In this document: piece by piece, positions 7,555-15,500 of the stretch
How positions within the stretch are numbered: position 1 is the first letter of the stretch
Layout: every line of letters begins with the position of its first letter
Assembly: GCA_937907525.1 (NCBI GenBank)
Contig: CALCIB010000193.1
Coordinates: 1-19,261 of the forward strand
Direction of reading: 5' to 3'
DNA: 19,261 bases
From: an uncultured Planctomycetales bacterium
Lineage (GTDB): Bacteria; Planctomycetota; Planctomycetia; Isosphaerales; Isosphaeraceae
Program-made: the position numbers and the translations under genes
Notes under the pieces: generated by a model
Seen by the model: only the letters and a program-made list of their open reading frames with translations
Databases searched by the model: none
Told to the model about the DNA's origin: nothing

Positions 7555-7789
7555 GTGCTCTGTCGAAAACCTAAACACCGGATGATGACAAACATCCCTT
7601 CTCCCCTTGTGGGAGAAGGTGGCCGAAGGCCGGATGAGGGGTCGACCGGCGTCGCATCCCGCGTCCGGCCATGACCTTGAAGTCCGGGGATTTCGATCGC
7701 GCCCCCCTCATCCGCCCCTTCGGGGCACCTTCTCCCACGAGGGGAGAAGGGGGGGGCGTGCTTGCTCACGGTGGTTTTCGACAAAGCAC
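7555..7789. repeat. 17-bp inverted repeats flanking palindromic copy B
   Basis: GTGCTCTGTCGAAAACC (7555-7571) and GGTTTTCGACAAAGCAC (7773-7789) match at 16 of 17 positions in inverted orientation and bracket copy B. The 10-mer CTTCGCTCGT also occurs as a direct repeat at 7547-7556 and 7789-7798, just at the outside of the inverted pair, where a target-site duplication would be expected. This frame suggests that the palindromic arms lie inside a larger unit. Confidence 0.5.
7596..7756. repeat. Palindromic repeat element, copy B
   Basis: The arms are nearly identical to copy A: CCCTTCTCCCCTTGTGGGAG at 7596-7615, then AAGGTGGCCGAAGGCCGGATGAGGGG, and on the right CCCCCCTCATCCG, GCCCCTTCGGGGC and CCTTCTCCCACGAGGGGAGAAGG. 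The spacer between the arms is about 62 nt and unrelated to that of copy A. Conserved arms with a variable centre suggest a mobile or structure-forming bipartite repeat. It lies upstream of the hydrolase gene and downstream of the kinase gene, so it may form the kinase transcript end. Confidence 0.85.
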
Positions 7790-8062
7790 TTCGCTCGTCG
7801 TTTTCGAAGTCGTTTCCCAGCGCCCCGCGATCATCCGGGTCGTCGATGCGGCGCGCGCGCGAATTCGACCGCGAGGATCGGCGCGTTCTCCCGGTCTTCC
7901 TTGAGGACCGAATCCGGAATGCCAAAAAGCGGGATCGTCGTTCTCCGGTAGGGTCCGCGGCGAGGGGCGAGGCGTTTCAGGTTTCTCGGGATTTTCCTGG
8001 AGAATCGCCTCCGGCCGTCGCCGGACTCGCTTGAAAGCCGGCGGCGCGGGCGTCCCGATCGG

Positions 8063-9712
8063 TCAGGGTCCGATTCGAACGAGGACGACGGCGCGAAGGT
8101 CGAAGAGGGCGTTACGCAACGGCTCGACGGGGCGGATCTCGATCGCGTGGAAGCCGGCGTCCAGGTCGACGTCGGCGATCGGGAAGACGCGGTAGTCCGA
8201 CCAACCCTCGGTCCCCTCGGCGACGCGGGTGAAGCTCCGGCCGTCGAGTCGGACCTCGTAGCGGTTGCCGGCCCCGCCGTCGCGGTTGGAGTATTCCAGG
8301 ACCAGGACGTAGCGGGCGGCGGCGGCCGGCTCGATGAGGAACCTCCAGGCGGCCCGGTCCTCGCGGTGGCGCCAGTAGCCGAGGTTGCCGAACGAGCCCT
8401 CGAACTTCAGCGACGGCCCCGAGACCGTCGCCGACGCCGCCCCCAGGCGGATCGTGCCGTCGTCCTGGAACACCGTCTTGGCGCTCAGCGCGGGATCGTC
8501 CCAGTTCGGATTCGACCGGGGACGCCAGCCGCCGTCCGGCTTGCCGACGGCGAGCGGAGCGGGCGGCGGCGGGCCCGCGAGGGACCAGGCCAGGGCCACG
8601 GTCGCCGCCGCGGCCAGGGCGACGGCCGGGAGCTTTCCCCGGGCGGCCCCGACCCGAAGCGGCGAACCGGCCAGGAACCGCCGCAGGTCCCCGGCCAGTT
8701 CCCGAGCGTCGCCGTAGCGGTCTTCCGGCCGCTTGCGAAGGCAGCGGAGCGTCAGCCGGTCCAGGTCGGGCGGGACGTCGGGCGCGAACCGGCTCGGCGG
8801 CGGCGGCTCGATCTCGCGAAGCGACCGCAGGGTCTCCGCGGCGGTCGCGCCGGGATGGGGGACGCGGCCGGCGAGCATCTCGTAGAGGATCGTCCCCAGG
8901 CTGTAGACGTCGGTCGCGGGCCCCACCTCGCCCGGCTCCCCGGCCTGTTCCGGCGCCATGTAGCGGGGGGTCCCGCGCCGGCCTCCCCGGATTCCCCAGT
9001 AGCCGTCGGACTCGGTCCACTTGGCGACGCCGAAGTCGGCGATCTTGAGGACGCCCTCGCGGGTCGTCAGGACGTTCGACGGCTTCAGATCGCAGTGGAC
9101 GATCCCGTGACGGTGGGCGTGGTCGACCGCCTCGGCCAGGGTCAGGATCGTCGCGACCGCCTCCCGCGGGGGCCACGGCTCGCCGGTCATCCGATCTTCC
9201 AGCGAGCCGCCGTCGACCAGCTCCAGCGCCAGGAACGGACGGCCGCCGTTGCCGCCGATGTCGTGGATCTGGACGATGTTGGGATGTTGGAGCTGGGCGA
9301 CCGCGCGGGCCTCGATCTCGAAGAGGCGGGCGACGTCGCCGCCGCGGCGGGCGATCATCTTAAGCGCCACCGGCCGGCCGAGCTTGACGTGCCTGGCCCT
9401 GTAGATCAGTCCCGTGGCGCCGACGCCGATCGGCGGCCCCTCGACGACGTAGCCGGGGACGACCGGCGGGCCCTTCTCGCGGGGCGTCTCGGATTCGTCC
9501 GCCAACGATCGGCGGAGTTCCTCAAGGACGTGGTCGGTACGGGCGTCCAGGACTTCCGCGCGACGCTCGCACGAGGGGCAGGCGTCGAGGTGGCCGCGAA
9601 CGGCGTCGATTTCCTCGACGTCGAGATCGCCCAGCGCGAAGGCCCGCAAGGTGTCGTCGTCCGGGCATGGGGGCGAACCTGGTTGCGGGTCCACGACGGA
9701 CTCCCTTATCAT
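8063..9712 (-). CDS. Receptor-like Ser/Thr protein kinase with zinc-finger-like N-terminus and carbohydrate-binding-like ectodomain
   Basis: The product is 549 residues from ATG 9712 (complement); a start at 9751 would add 13 residues, and neither has a clear ribosome site. Residues 41-48 hold H-x3-C-x2-C (HLDACPSC), the zinc motif of ZAS anti-sigma domains. The kinase domain spans about 87-345: glycine loop IGVGATG (95-101), K118 in VALK, HCDLKPSN with D208 and N213, DFG at 226-228, APE at 253-255. The usual HRD arginine is cysteine (C207), so it is a non-RD kinase. A single membrane helix follows (361-380), then a Pro-rich linker. Residues about 420-545 form a beta-rich module (GPSLKFEGSFGNLGYWR, AGN, DLRAVVL) closely matching one in the giant protein at 12558-18851. 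It should phosphorylate cytoplasmic targets in response to an extracytoplasmic ligand. It is divergent from the ECF sigma gene. Confidence 0.92.
   Translation of the reverse strand: MIRESVVDPQPGSPPCPDDDTLRAFALGDLDVEEIDAVRGHLDACPSCERRAEVLDARTDHVLEELRRSLADESETPREKGPPVVPGYVVEGPPIGVGATGLIYRARHVKLGRPVALKMIARRGGDVARLFEIEARAVAQLQHPNIVQIHDIGGNGGRPFLALELVDGGSLEDRMTGEPWPPREAVATILTLAEAVDHAHRHGIVHCDLKPSNVLTTREGVLKIADFGVAKWTESDGYWGIRGGRRGTPRYMAPEQAGEPGEVGPATDVYSLGTILYEMLAGRVPHPGATAAETLRSLREIEPPPPSRFAPDVPPDLDRLTLRCLRKRPEDRYGDARELAGDLRRFLAGSPLRVGAARGKLPAVALAAAATVALAWSLAGPPPPAPLAVGKPDGGWRPRSNPNWDDPALSAKTVFQDDGTIRLGAASATVSGPSLKFEGSFGNLGYWRHREDRAAWRFLIEPAAAARYVLVLEYSNRDGGAGNRYEVRLDGRSFTRVAEGTEGWSDYRVFPIADVDLDAGFHAIEIRPVEPLRNALFDLRAVVLVRIGP
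9683..9712 (+). promoter_or_regulatory. Possible promoter for the ECF sigma factor gene
   Basis: TTGCGG (9683-9688) and TATCAT (9707-9712) are 18 nt apart, with 3/6 and 5/6 consensus matches, and point toward the sigma gene at 9807. The -10 box overlaps the start codon of the divergent kinase gene, so the two genes could be regulated together. The evidence is weak. Confidence 0.3.
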
Positions 9713-9806
9713 GACGGGGAAGGTCGGTTCGGCTCGACCGCCATCCACCATGGTAACGCGGCCCGCGCGGGGATGCGCGCGACCACCCGTTCCGGAGGAC
9801 GTTCCG

Positions 9807-10442
9807 ATGGATCGCCCGCCGGTCCCCTCCCGCTTCGGTCGCCGCGTCGACGTCGACGCCGGGGAGACGTCGCTGACCCTCCTGGAGAGCGTCCGCCGCC
9901 GCGAGGCGGACGGGTGGCGGCGGCTTCTGGATCTGTACTCGCCGTTGCTCCGCTACTGGATCCGGGGCTGGGGGGTGCGATCCGAGGACGTGGACGACGT
10001 GGCGCAGGACGTCTTCCAGGCCGTCGCCGTCGGTCTGGCCGGGTTCCGCCGCGACCGCCGGGGCGACTCCTTCCGCGGCTGGCTTCACGGCGTCGCCCGC
10101 CACAAGGCGCTTTCCCATCTCAGGAGGCGCGGTCCCCGCGGCGTCGGCGGGACCGACTTCCTGGAGAACGTCCCCCTCCCCCCCGTCCCCGACGAGGAGG
10201 AGCGCGCCCTGATCGGCGAGCTGTACCGCGACGCCCTGGAGACCGCCCGGGGCGAGTTCGAGGAGCGCACCTGGCGCGCCTTTTGGCGCGCCGCCGTCGA
10301 GGGGGTCGCGCCGGCGGCGGTCGCCGACGAGATGGGGGTTTCGCCGGCCGCGGTGCGGCAGTCCAAGTCGCGCGTCCTCAGGAGGCTCAAGGACCTGCTC
10401 GGCGAGCCGCCCCGCCGCGTCGACCCGGGCCCGGCCGCCTGA
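9807..10442 (+). CDS. ECF-type RNA polymerase sigma factor
   Basis: The product is 211 residues. ATG 9807 has GGAGG at 9794-9798, 8 nt upstream, so longer forms starting near 9651 are rejected. Sigma region 2 lies around residues 38-108: YSPLLRYWIRGWGVRSEDVDDVAQDVFQ covers the core-binding and -10 helices, and FRGWLHGVARHKALSHLRRR is the 2.4 part. Region 4 is around 153-199, with AAVADEMGVSPAAVRQSKSRV as the -35-binding helix-turn-helix. Regions 1 and 3 are absent, as usual for ECF factors. It directs polymerase to a specific promoter set. In planctomycetes ECF factors are often encoded beside Ser/Thr kinases, and here a receptor kinase with an anti-sigma-like zinc motif is divergent from it. 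The downstream plus-strand genes (pilin, lipoprotein, giant fusion) are candidate targets (inference). Confidence 0.92.
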   Translation: MDRPPVPSRFGRRVDVDAGETSLTLLESVRRREADGWRRLLDLYSPLLRYWIRGWGVRSEDVDDVAQDVFQAVAVGLAGFRRDRRGDSFRGWLHGVARHKALSHLRRRGPRGVGGTDFLENVPLPPVPDEEERALIGELYRDALETARGEFEERTWRAFWRAAVEGVAPAAVADEMGVSPAAVRQSKSRVLRRLKDLLGEPPRRVDPGPAA

Positions 10443-10629
10443 GCGGCCCGCGCGCCGCATCCGTCGGCCGCTTCAGAGGTTTCGACGTCTTCGAAAAGTC
10501 GTGTCACGCGCCGCGCGATGAACCGGGCGAACTAATCGAACGGCGGCCCCGGACGCGTCTTCGCGCGTCGCGGCGTCGCGGATCCGATCCCTTTCACCTT
10601 CACCATCGATTCCGATGAGGAGACCGTCC

Positions 10630-11664
10630 ATGTCGCGACGTCGCGGTTTCACGTTGATCGAACTGTTGGTCGTCATCGCCATCATCGCGGTGCTGATCGC
10701 GCTTTTGTTGCCCGCCGTGCAGGCGGCGCGCGAGGCGGCCCGCCGCAGCCAGTGCGTCAACAACCTGAAGCAGATGGGGCTGGCGATGCACAACTACGAG
10801 TCGGCCAACGGCTCGTTCCCGCCGTCGAAGATCGCCTCGGCCACGGCCGGCGCCATGCCCCCCAACGACCCCGGCGGCCAGGGGTTGGTGCTCAACACCA
10901 CCGCCTTCGTGATGATCCTCCCCTTCCTGGAGGGGGGGACGATGGCCAACGCCTACAACTTCAGCCTCCCCTCGGCCCCGGCCACCAACGCCAGCCCCAA
11001 CCTCACCATGGTCGGCGGCCCGACCTCCTACATGGCCAACACCACGGTCACGACCGCGACGGTGGCGACCTTCTTCTGCCCGTCCGACGCCCCGATCGCG
11101 ACCATTCTCACGACGCCGTCCACCACCGCCGGGGCGTACAACGGCTACAGGCCGTCCCGCGGCAACTACCTCCTGCCGTCCACGTCCTACTGGTATCAGA
11201 ACGCCGCCGGCCTGGGCGGCGCGGTCCCGGCCAACGGCGGCATGTTCACCGGCTTCGACCTCGCCACCAGGATCGCCACCGTCACCGACGGCCTGTCCAA
11301 CACCACCATGATCCACGAGTCCAAGCAGGAGAAGATCATCCCCCAGTTCGGCGCGTTCTGGGGACAGGGCATCTGGACGTCCACCCACGCCCTCTGTTTC
11401 AACAACAACCCGGCGCTCACCGACACCTACAACGCCTACTGGATGGTCTACCTGCCCAACGCCGCGGCCGGGCTGGGCCAGGCGAACCCCAACCCCAAGC
11501 GGCTGGGCTACGCCTGGACGACCAGCAGCCGGCACTCCGGCGGCGTCAACATCGCCTTCGGCGACGGCAGCGTGAGGTTCATCAAGAACTCCATCAGCTT
11601 CCCGACCTGGTACGCCCTCAACACCGTCGGCAACGCCGAGGTCATCAGCGCCGACTCCTATTGA
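10630..11664 (+). CDS. DUF1559 type IV pilin-like (pseudopilin) surface protein
   Basis: The product is 344 residues. I prefer ATG 10630 to ATG 10615 because GAGGAGA (10617-10623) then lies at a normal distance. The N-terminus is a class III signal: RRRG at residues 3-6, then FTLIELLVVIAIIAVLIALL, with the conserved glutamate at position 5 of the mature chain. Prepilin peptidase should cut after G6. The DUF1559 signature follows (PAVQAAREAARRSQCVNNLK, then HNYESANGSFPPSK), and the C-terminal H302-x9-D312 pattern (HSGGVNIAFGDGSVRF) is present. This family is greatly expanded in Planctomycetes and probably forms surface fibres or assembly components. It is followed by a small lipoprotein, the usual pairing for this family. 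The 187-nt gap from the sigma gene suggests its own promoter, though none is clear. Confidence 0.95.
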   Translation: MSRRRGFTLIELLVVIAIIAVLIALLLPAVQAAREAARRSQCVNNLKQMGLAMHNYESANGSFPPSKIASATAGAMPPNDPGGQGLVLNTTAFVMILPFLEGGTMANAYNFSLPSAPATNASPNLTMVGGPTSYMANTTVTTATVATFFCPSDAPIATILTTPSTTAGAYNGYRPSRGNYLLPSTSYWYQNAAGLGGAVPANGGMFTGFDLATRIATVTDGLSNTTMIHESKQEKIIPQFGAFWGQGIWTSTHALCFNNNPALTDTYNAYWMVYLPNAAAGLGQANPNPKRLGYAWTTSSRHSGGVNIAFGDGSVRFIKNSISFPTWYALNTVGNAEVISADSY

Positions 11665-11691
11665 CGCCGACGCCGACACCCACCCTCGACC

Positions 11692-11719
11692 CGCCCGCGC
11701 GGACGAACCCGCGCGGGCG
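11692..11719 (+). terminator. Perfect 11-bp hairpin between pilin-like and lipoprotein genes
   Basis: CGCCCGCGCGG (11692-11702) pairs exactly with CCGCGCGGGCG (11709-11719) around a 6-nt loop. It lies 28 nt after the pilin stop and 21 nt before the lipoprotein ATG. There is no T-run. It could stop part of the transcription or stabilise the upstream mRNA, giving more pilin than lipoprotein. Confidence 0.5.
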
Positions 11720-11740
11720 TCCGTCCGCCAGGAGCCCGCG

Positions 11741-12265
11741 ATGTTTCAGAGCCGATCACTCGTTCCCCTCGCCGCCGCCCTGGCCGCGGCCGCGGTCGTC
11801 GTCGGCTGCGGCGAGCCGGGCCCCGACCTCGTGACCGTCACGGGGACGGTGACGCAGGACGGCCAGCCCGTCGTCCACGCCGCGGTCCTCTTCAGCCCCC
11901 TCCCGGGCAACGACCCCATGCTCGCCGGCGAGGGGATCACCGACGCCGAGGGCCGCTACCGCCTGGTCTCCGACGAGCGCAACGGCGCCGTGCCGGGCAA
12001 GTACCACATCGTCATCAACCGCGCCGCCGGCGAACTCCCCCCCGAGATCGCCGCCTCCACCGACGAGGCCTTCGCCAACGACCCGTACATGGCCTCGATG
12101 ATCGCCAGCGTCAGCAAACCCGCCCCGAAGAAGAAGAAGGCGGGCCCCGTCGTCATCGCGGGCGAGTACGCCTTCGACGCCGAGATCGCCGGCAAGGGGG
12201 GCGCGATGGACTTCGAACTCCCCAAGGACAAGCCGAAGACCGACGAGGCCGCGGCCGCGAAGTGA
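11741..12265 (+). CDS. Small exported lipoprotein with carboxypeptidase-regulatory-like beta-sandwich
   Basis: The product is 174 residues with AGGAG just upstream of ATG 11741. The N-terminus is a lipoprotein signal ending in VVVGC, so C23 should be lipidated after signal peptidase II cleavage. Residues about 31-90 form the small transthyretin/CarboxypepD_reg-like sandwich (VTVTGTVTQDGQPVVHAAVLF, then GITDAEGRYRLVS and VPGKYHIVI). A lysine-rich linker (PAPKKKKAG) near residue 130 precedes a short beta-rich tail. Proteins of this kind are regularly encoded directly after DUF1559 genes in planctomycetes and are thought to act with them at the cell surface; the precise role is unknown. It is 76 nt after the pilin gene on the same strand. 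Confidence 0.88.
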   Translation: MFQSRSLVPLAAALAAAAVVVGCGEPGPDLVTVTGTVTQDGQPVVHAAVLFSPLPGNDPMLAGEGITDAEGRYRLVSDERNGAVPGKYHIVINRAAGELPPEIAASTDEAFANDPYMASMIASVSKPAPKKKKAGPVVIAGEYAFDAEIAGKGGAMDFELPKDKPKTDEAAAAK

Positions 12266-12275
12266 CCCGCCCCGC

Positions 12276-12339
12276 CCGGGTCGCGCGTTCCGCGAGGGCG
12301 CGGGGGCCGCTCGGCGCGCCCCCCCCGCCGCGACCCCGG
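12276..12339 (+). terminator. Compound GC-rich stem-loop after the lipoprotein gene
   Basis: CCGGGTCGCG (12276-12285) can pair with CGCGACCCCGG (12329-12339, one bulged C), enclosing an inner stem GGGCGCG (12296-12302)/CGCGCCC (12315-12321). It begins 11 nt after the lipoprotein stop. No T-run is present. It may separate the lipoprotein from the giant gene, but in DNA this GC-rich such pairing arises easily. Confidence 0.35.
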
Positions 12340-12557
12340 ACCCCGGTCGCGAACGAGCGACCCATCCCGCCTCGCGACCGCCTCGACGCCGATGGGCCGT
12401 CCCGGGCGGTCGCCGCGAGTCAAGCGACGACGAAGGGCGATCCCCCGACGACGCCGGCCCGCCGGACGCCGGGGTCGACCCGGATTCGGAGCATTCCCTC
12501 ACCTTCGACCCTCCATGGTCGACGCCTCCCGAAGGCGCGCAAGAAGAGCAAGGCCCA

Positions 12558-15500
12558 ATGAGAAACCTCCCCAGCGTTTCCCTCCGTCTGGTCGCCGGCC
12601 TCGCGATCGCGATCGCGGCCGGGTCCGCGCCGTCGCGGGCGCAAGAGGTCGACGTCGGCGCGGCCAGCGTCGACGTCACTCCGCCCGGCCCGATCCGGCT
12701 CCACGGCTACCTCGCCCGCAAGACCGAGTCGGTCGGCGTCGACCACCCGATCTTCGCCAAGGCGCTGGCGATCGGCTCGGACGCGCAAGGGCCGGTCGTC
12801 GTGGTCTCCATCGACGCCCTGGGCGTCCCGGCGTCCATGGTGGAGGACGTCGCCGCGCGGCTGAAGGAGAAGGCCGGACTTCCCCGCGAGCGGTTCGCCG
12901 TGGGGGCGTCGCACTCCCACTACGCGCCGGTGCTGGCGGGGGTCGCCGACAACATCTTCGGCATGAAGGTCCCGCCCGACCAGCAGGACAGGATCGACGC
13001 CTACACCCGCGACGTGACCGACAAGCTGGAGAAGGTCGCCCTGGCCGCCCTGGCCGACCGCGCGCCGGCGAAACTCTCCTGGACCGAGGGGCAAGTCGGC
13101 TTCGCCGCCAACCGCCGGACCCCCGGCGGGCCCGTCGATCACTCGCTCGCGGTCATGAAGGCCGAGTCGCCCGACGGCGAGGTCCGCGCGGTCCTGACCA
13201 ACTACGCCTGCCACAACACCACCGCCAGCCCGGACGTCAACAAGGTCGACGGCGACTGGGCCGGCGCCGCCCAGCGCGGCATCGAGGCCGACAACCCCGG
13301 CTGCGTGGCGATGACCTTGCTCGGCTGCGCCGGCGACGCCAACCCCAAGCCCCGCCAGAACCCCGGCGACGCCGAGACCCACGGCCGCTCCCTGGCCGAC
13401 GAGGTCGCCCGACTGATGCGCGGCCCGTGGAAGCCCCTTTCCGGCCCTCCCGCCGCCAGCCTGGTCCGCTGCGAGCTTCCCTTCGACGCCCTCCCCGACG
13501 AGGCCGAGTTGGAGAGGCTGATCGCCGCCGGCGGCCCGCCGGGCTACAACGCCTCGGTCCAGCTCGCGCGGCTGAAGCGCGACGGCAAGCTGCCTGCCAC
13601 GCTTCCCTATTCGGCCCAGGCCTGGAGGTTCGACGACGACCTGGCGATGATCTTCCTCCCCGGCGAGGTCGTCGTCGACTACGTCCTTCGGATCAAGAAG
13701 GAGTTCGACGCCAAGCGCGTCTGGGTCACGGCCTACGCCAACGACGCGCCCTGCTACATCCCGTCGGAGCGGATCCTCAAGGAAGGCGGCTACGAGGGGG
13801 GCGGGGCGATGGTCTACTACTCCCAGCCGACCAGGCTCGCGCCTGGAGTTGAACAGATCATCATGGACGCGGTCCATCGCGCCGTGGGCGACGGCTTCGC
13901 GCCGCCGGCCGCCGCCGAGCCGGCCGCCCGCAACGACGACGACCATCCTCCGGCCCTGGGGCCGGAGGAGTCGCTCAAGACGATCCGGACCAAGCCCGGG
14001 TTGAAGGTGGAGCTGGTCGCCTCCGAGCCGCTGATCGAGAGCCCCGTGGCCGTCGAGTTCGGCCCCGACGGCAAGCTCTGGGTCTGCGAGATGCTCGACT
14101 ACCCCGCCGGCATGGACGGCGAGTACAAGCCCGGCGGCCGCGTCAAGGTCCTGGAGGACCGCGACGGCGACGGCCGCTACGACACCGCCACCACCTTCAT
14201 CGACGGCCTCCCCTTCCCCACCGGCCTGCTCCTCTGGCGCGAGGGCGTCCTGATCTGCGCCGCGCCCCGGATCCTCTACGCCAAGGACACCGACGGCGAC
14301 GGCAAGGCCGACGCCGTCAAGACGCTCTACGAAGGGTTCGCCACCGAGAACTACCAGGCCCGCGTCAACGGCCTGCTCTACAACGCCGACGGCTGGGTCT
14401 ACGGCGCCAACGGCCTCATCGGCGGCCGGATCCGCGGCGCGGTCAACGGCAAGGAGATCGACGTCGGCGGTCGCGACTTCCGCTTCAAGCCCGACACCGG
14501 CGAGTTCGAGCCCGCCTCCGGCCTCACCCAGCAAGGCCGGACCCACGACGACTGGGGGAACCAGTTCGGCGGCAACAACAGCGTCCTGATCCAGCATTAT
14601 CCCCTCCCCGACCACTACGTCCGCCGCAACCCCCGCGCCCCGTCCCCCGCCCCGGCCGTCCACCCCAAGGGGGACGCCGACCCCAACCGCCTCTTCCCCG
14701 CCAGCCGCACCCTCACCCGCTACAACGAACCCCACAGCGCCAACCGCGTCACCAGCGCGTGCGGGCCGACGGTCCTGCGCGACCCGCTTTTGGGCGAGGA
14801 ATACTTCGGCGACGGCTTCACCTGCTGCAACGTCCACAACCTCGTCCGCCGGATGGTCCTGGAGCCCAGCGGCGCGACCTTCGCCGGCCGCCGCGCCGAC
14901 GACGAACGGAACAGCGAGTTCCTCGCCTCCACCGACTCCTGGTTCCGCCCCGTCCAGGCCCGCACCGGCCCCGACGGCGCCCTGTGGGTCGTGGACATGC
15001 ACCGCTTCGTCATCGAACACCCCCGCTGGATCAGCCCCGGCGCCCTCAAGACGGTCGACGTCCGCGCCGGCGCCGACACCGGCCGGATCTACCGCGTCGT
15101 CCCGGAAGGCCGCCCGCTCCGGCCGGTCGCCAACCTCGACGCCATGACGACGGCCGAACTCGCCGCGGCCCTCGACACCCCCAACGGCACCGTCCGCGAC
15201 ACCGTCCAGCGCCTGCTGGACCACCGTCGCGACCCCGCCGCCAAGGCCCCGCTCGCCAGGATCGCGCGGGAAAGCCAGTCTCCCGCCGCCCGCGGCCAGG
15301 CCGTCGCCGCCCTGGAGGTGCTGGGGCTTTTGACCACGGACGTCCTGTGCGACGCGCTGGCCGACGCCCACCCCGGCGTCCGCCGCGAGGCCGCGCGGGT
15401 CGCCGAACCCTGGCTGGCGGCCAGCCCGGCCGTCGCCAGGGCCTTCCTCAAGCTGGCCGACGATCCGGACGTCCGCGTCCGCTATCAGGTTGCGTTGAGC

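Larger units (their letters stand above)
7358..8062. other. Intergenic region between kinase and hydrolase genes
   Basis: This 705-nt stretch lies between two minus-strand genes. It holds the promoter candidate at 7511-7519, the repeat at 7596-7756 with its flanking inverted repeats, and a GC-rich remainder (7800-8062). The reading frames that cross it have no ribosome site and no recognisable protein. I see no RNA gene. Confidence 0.5.

Noticed and set aside
5065..7756. CRISPR array
   Set aside because: Repeats are few, palindromic, far apart and without regular spacers; no cas genes are present.
8147..10618. 823-codon plus-strand frame across the kinase and sigma genes
   Set aside because: It overlaps two well-supported genes in other frames and has no recognisable domain.
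12262..12561. 99-codon frame between the lipoprotein and the giant gene
   Set aside because: Proline/arginine-rich low-complexity translation starting within the lipoprotein stop region; no ribosome site or family resemblance.
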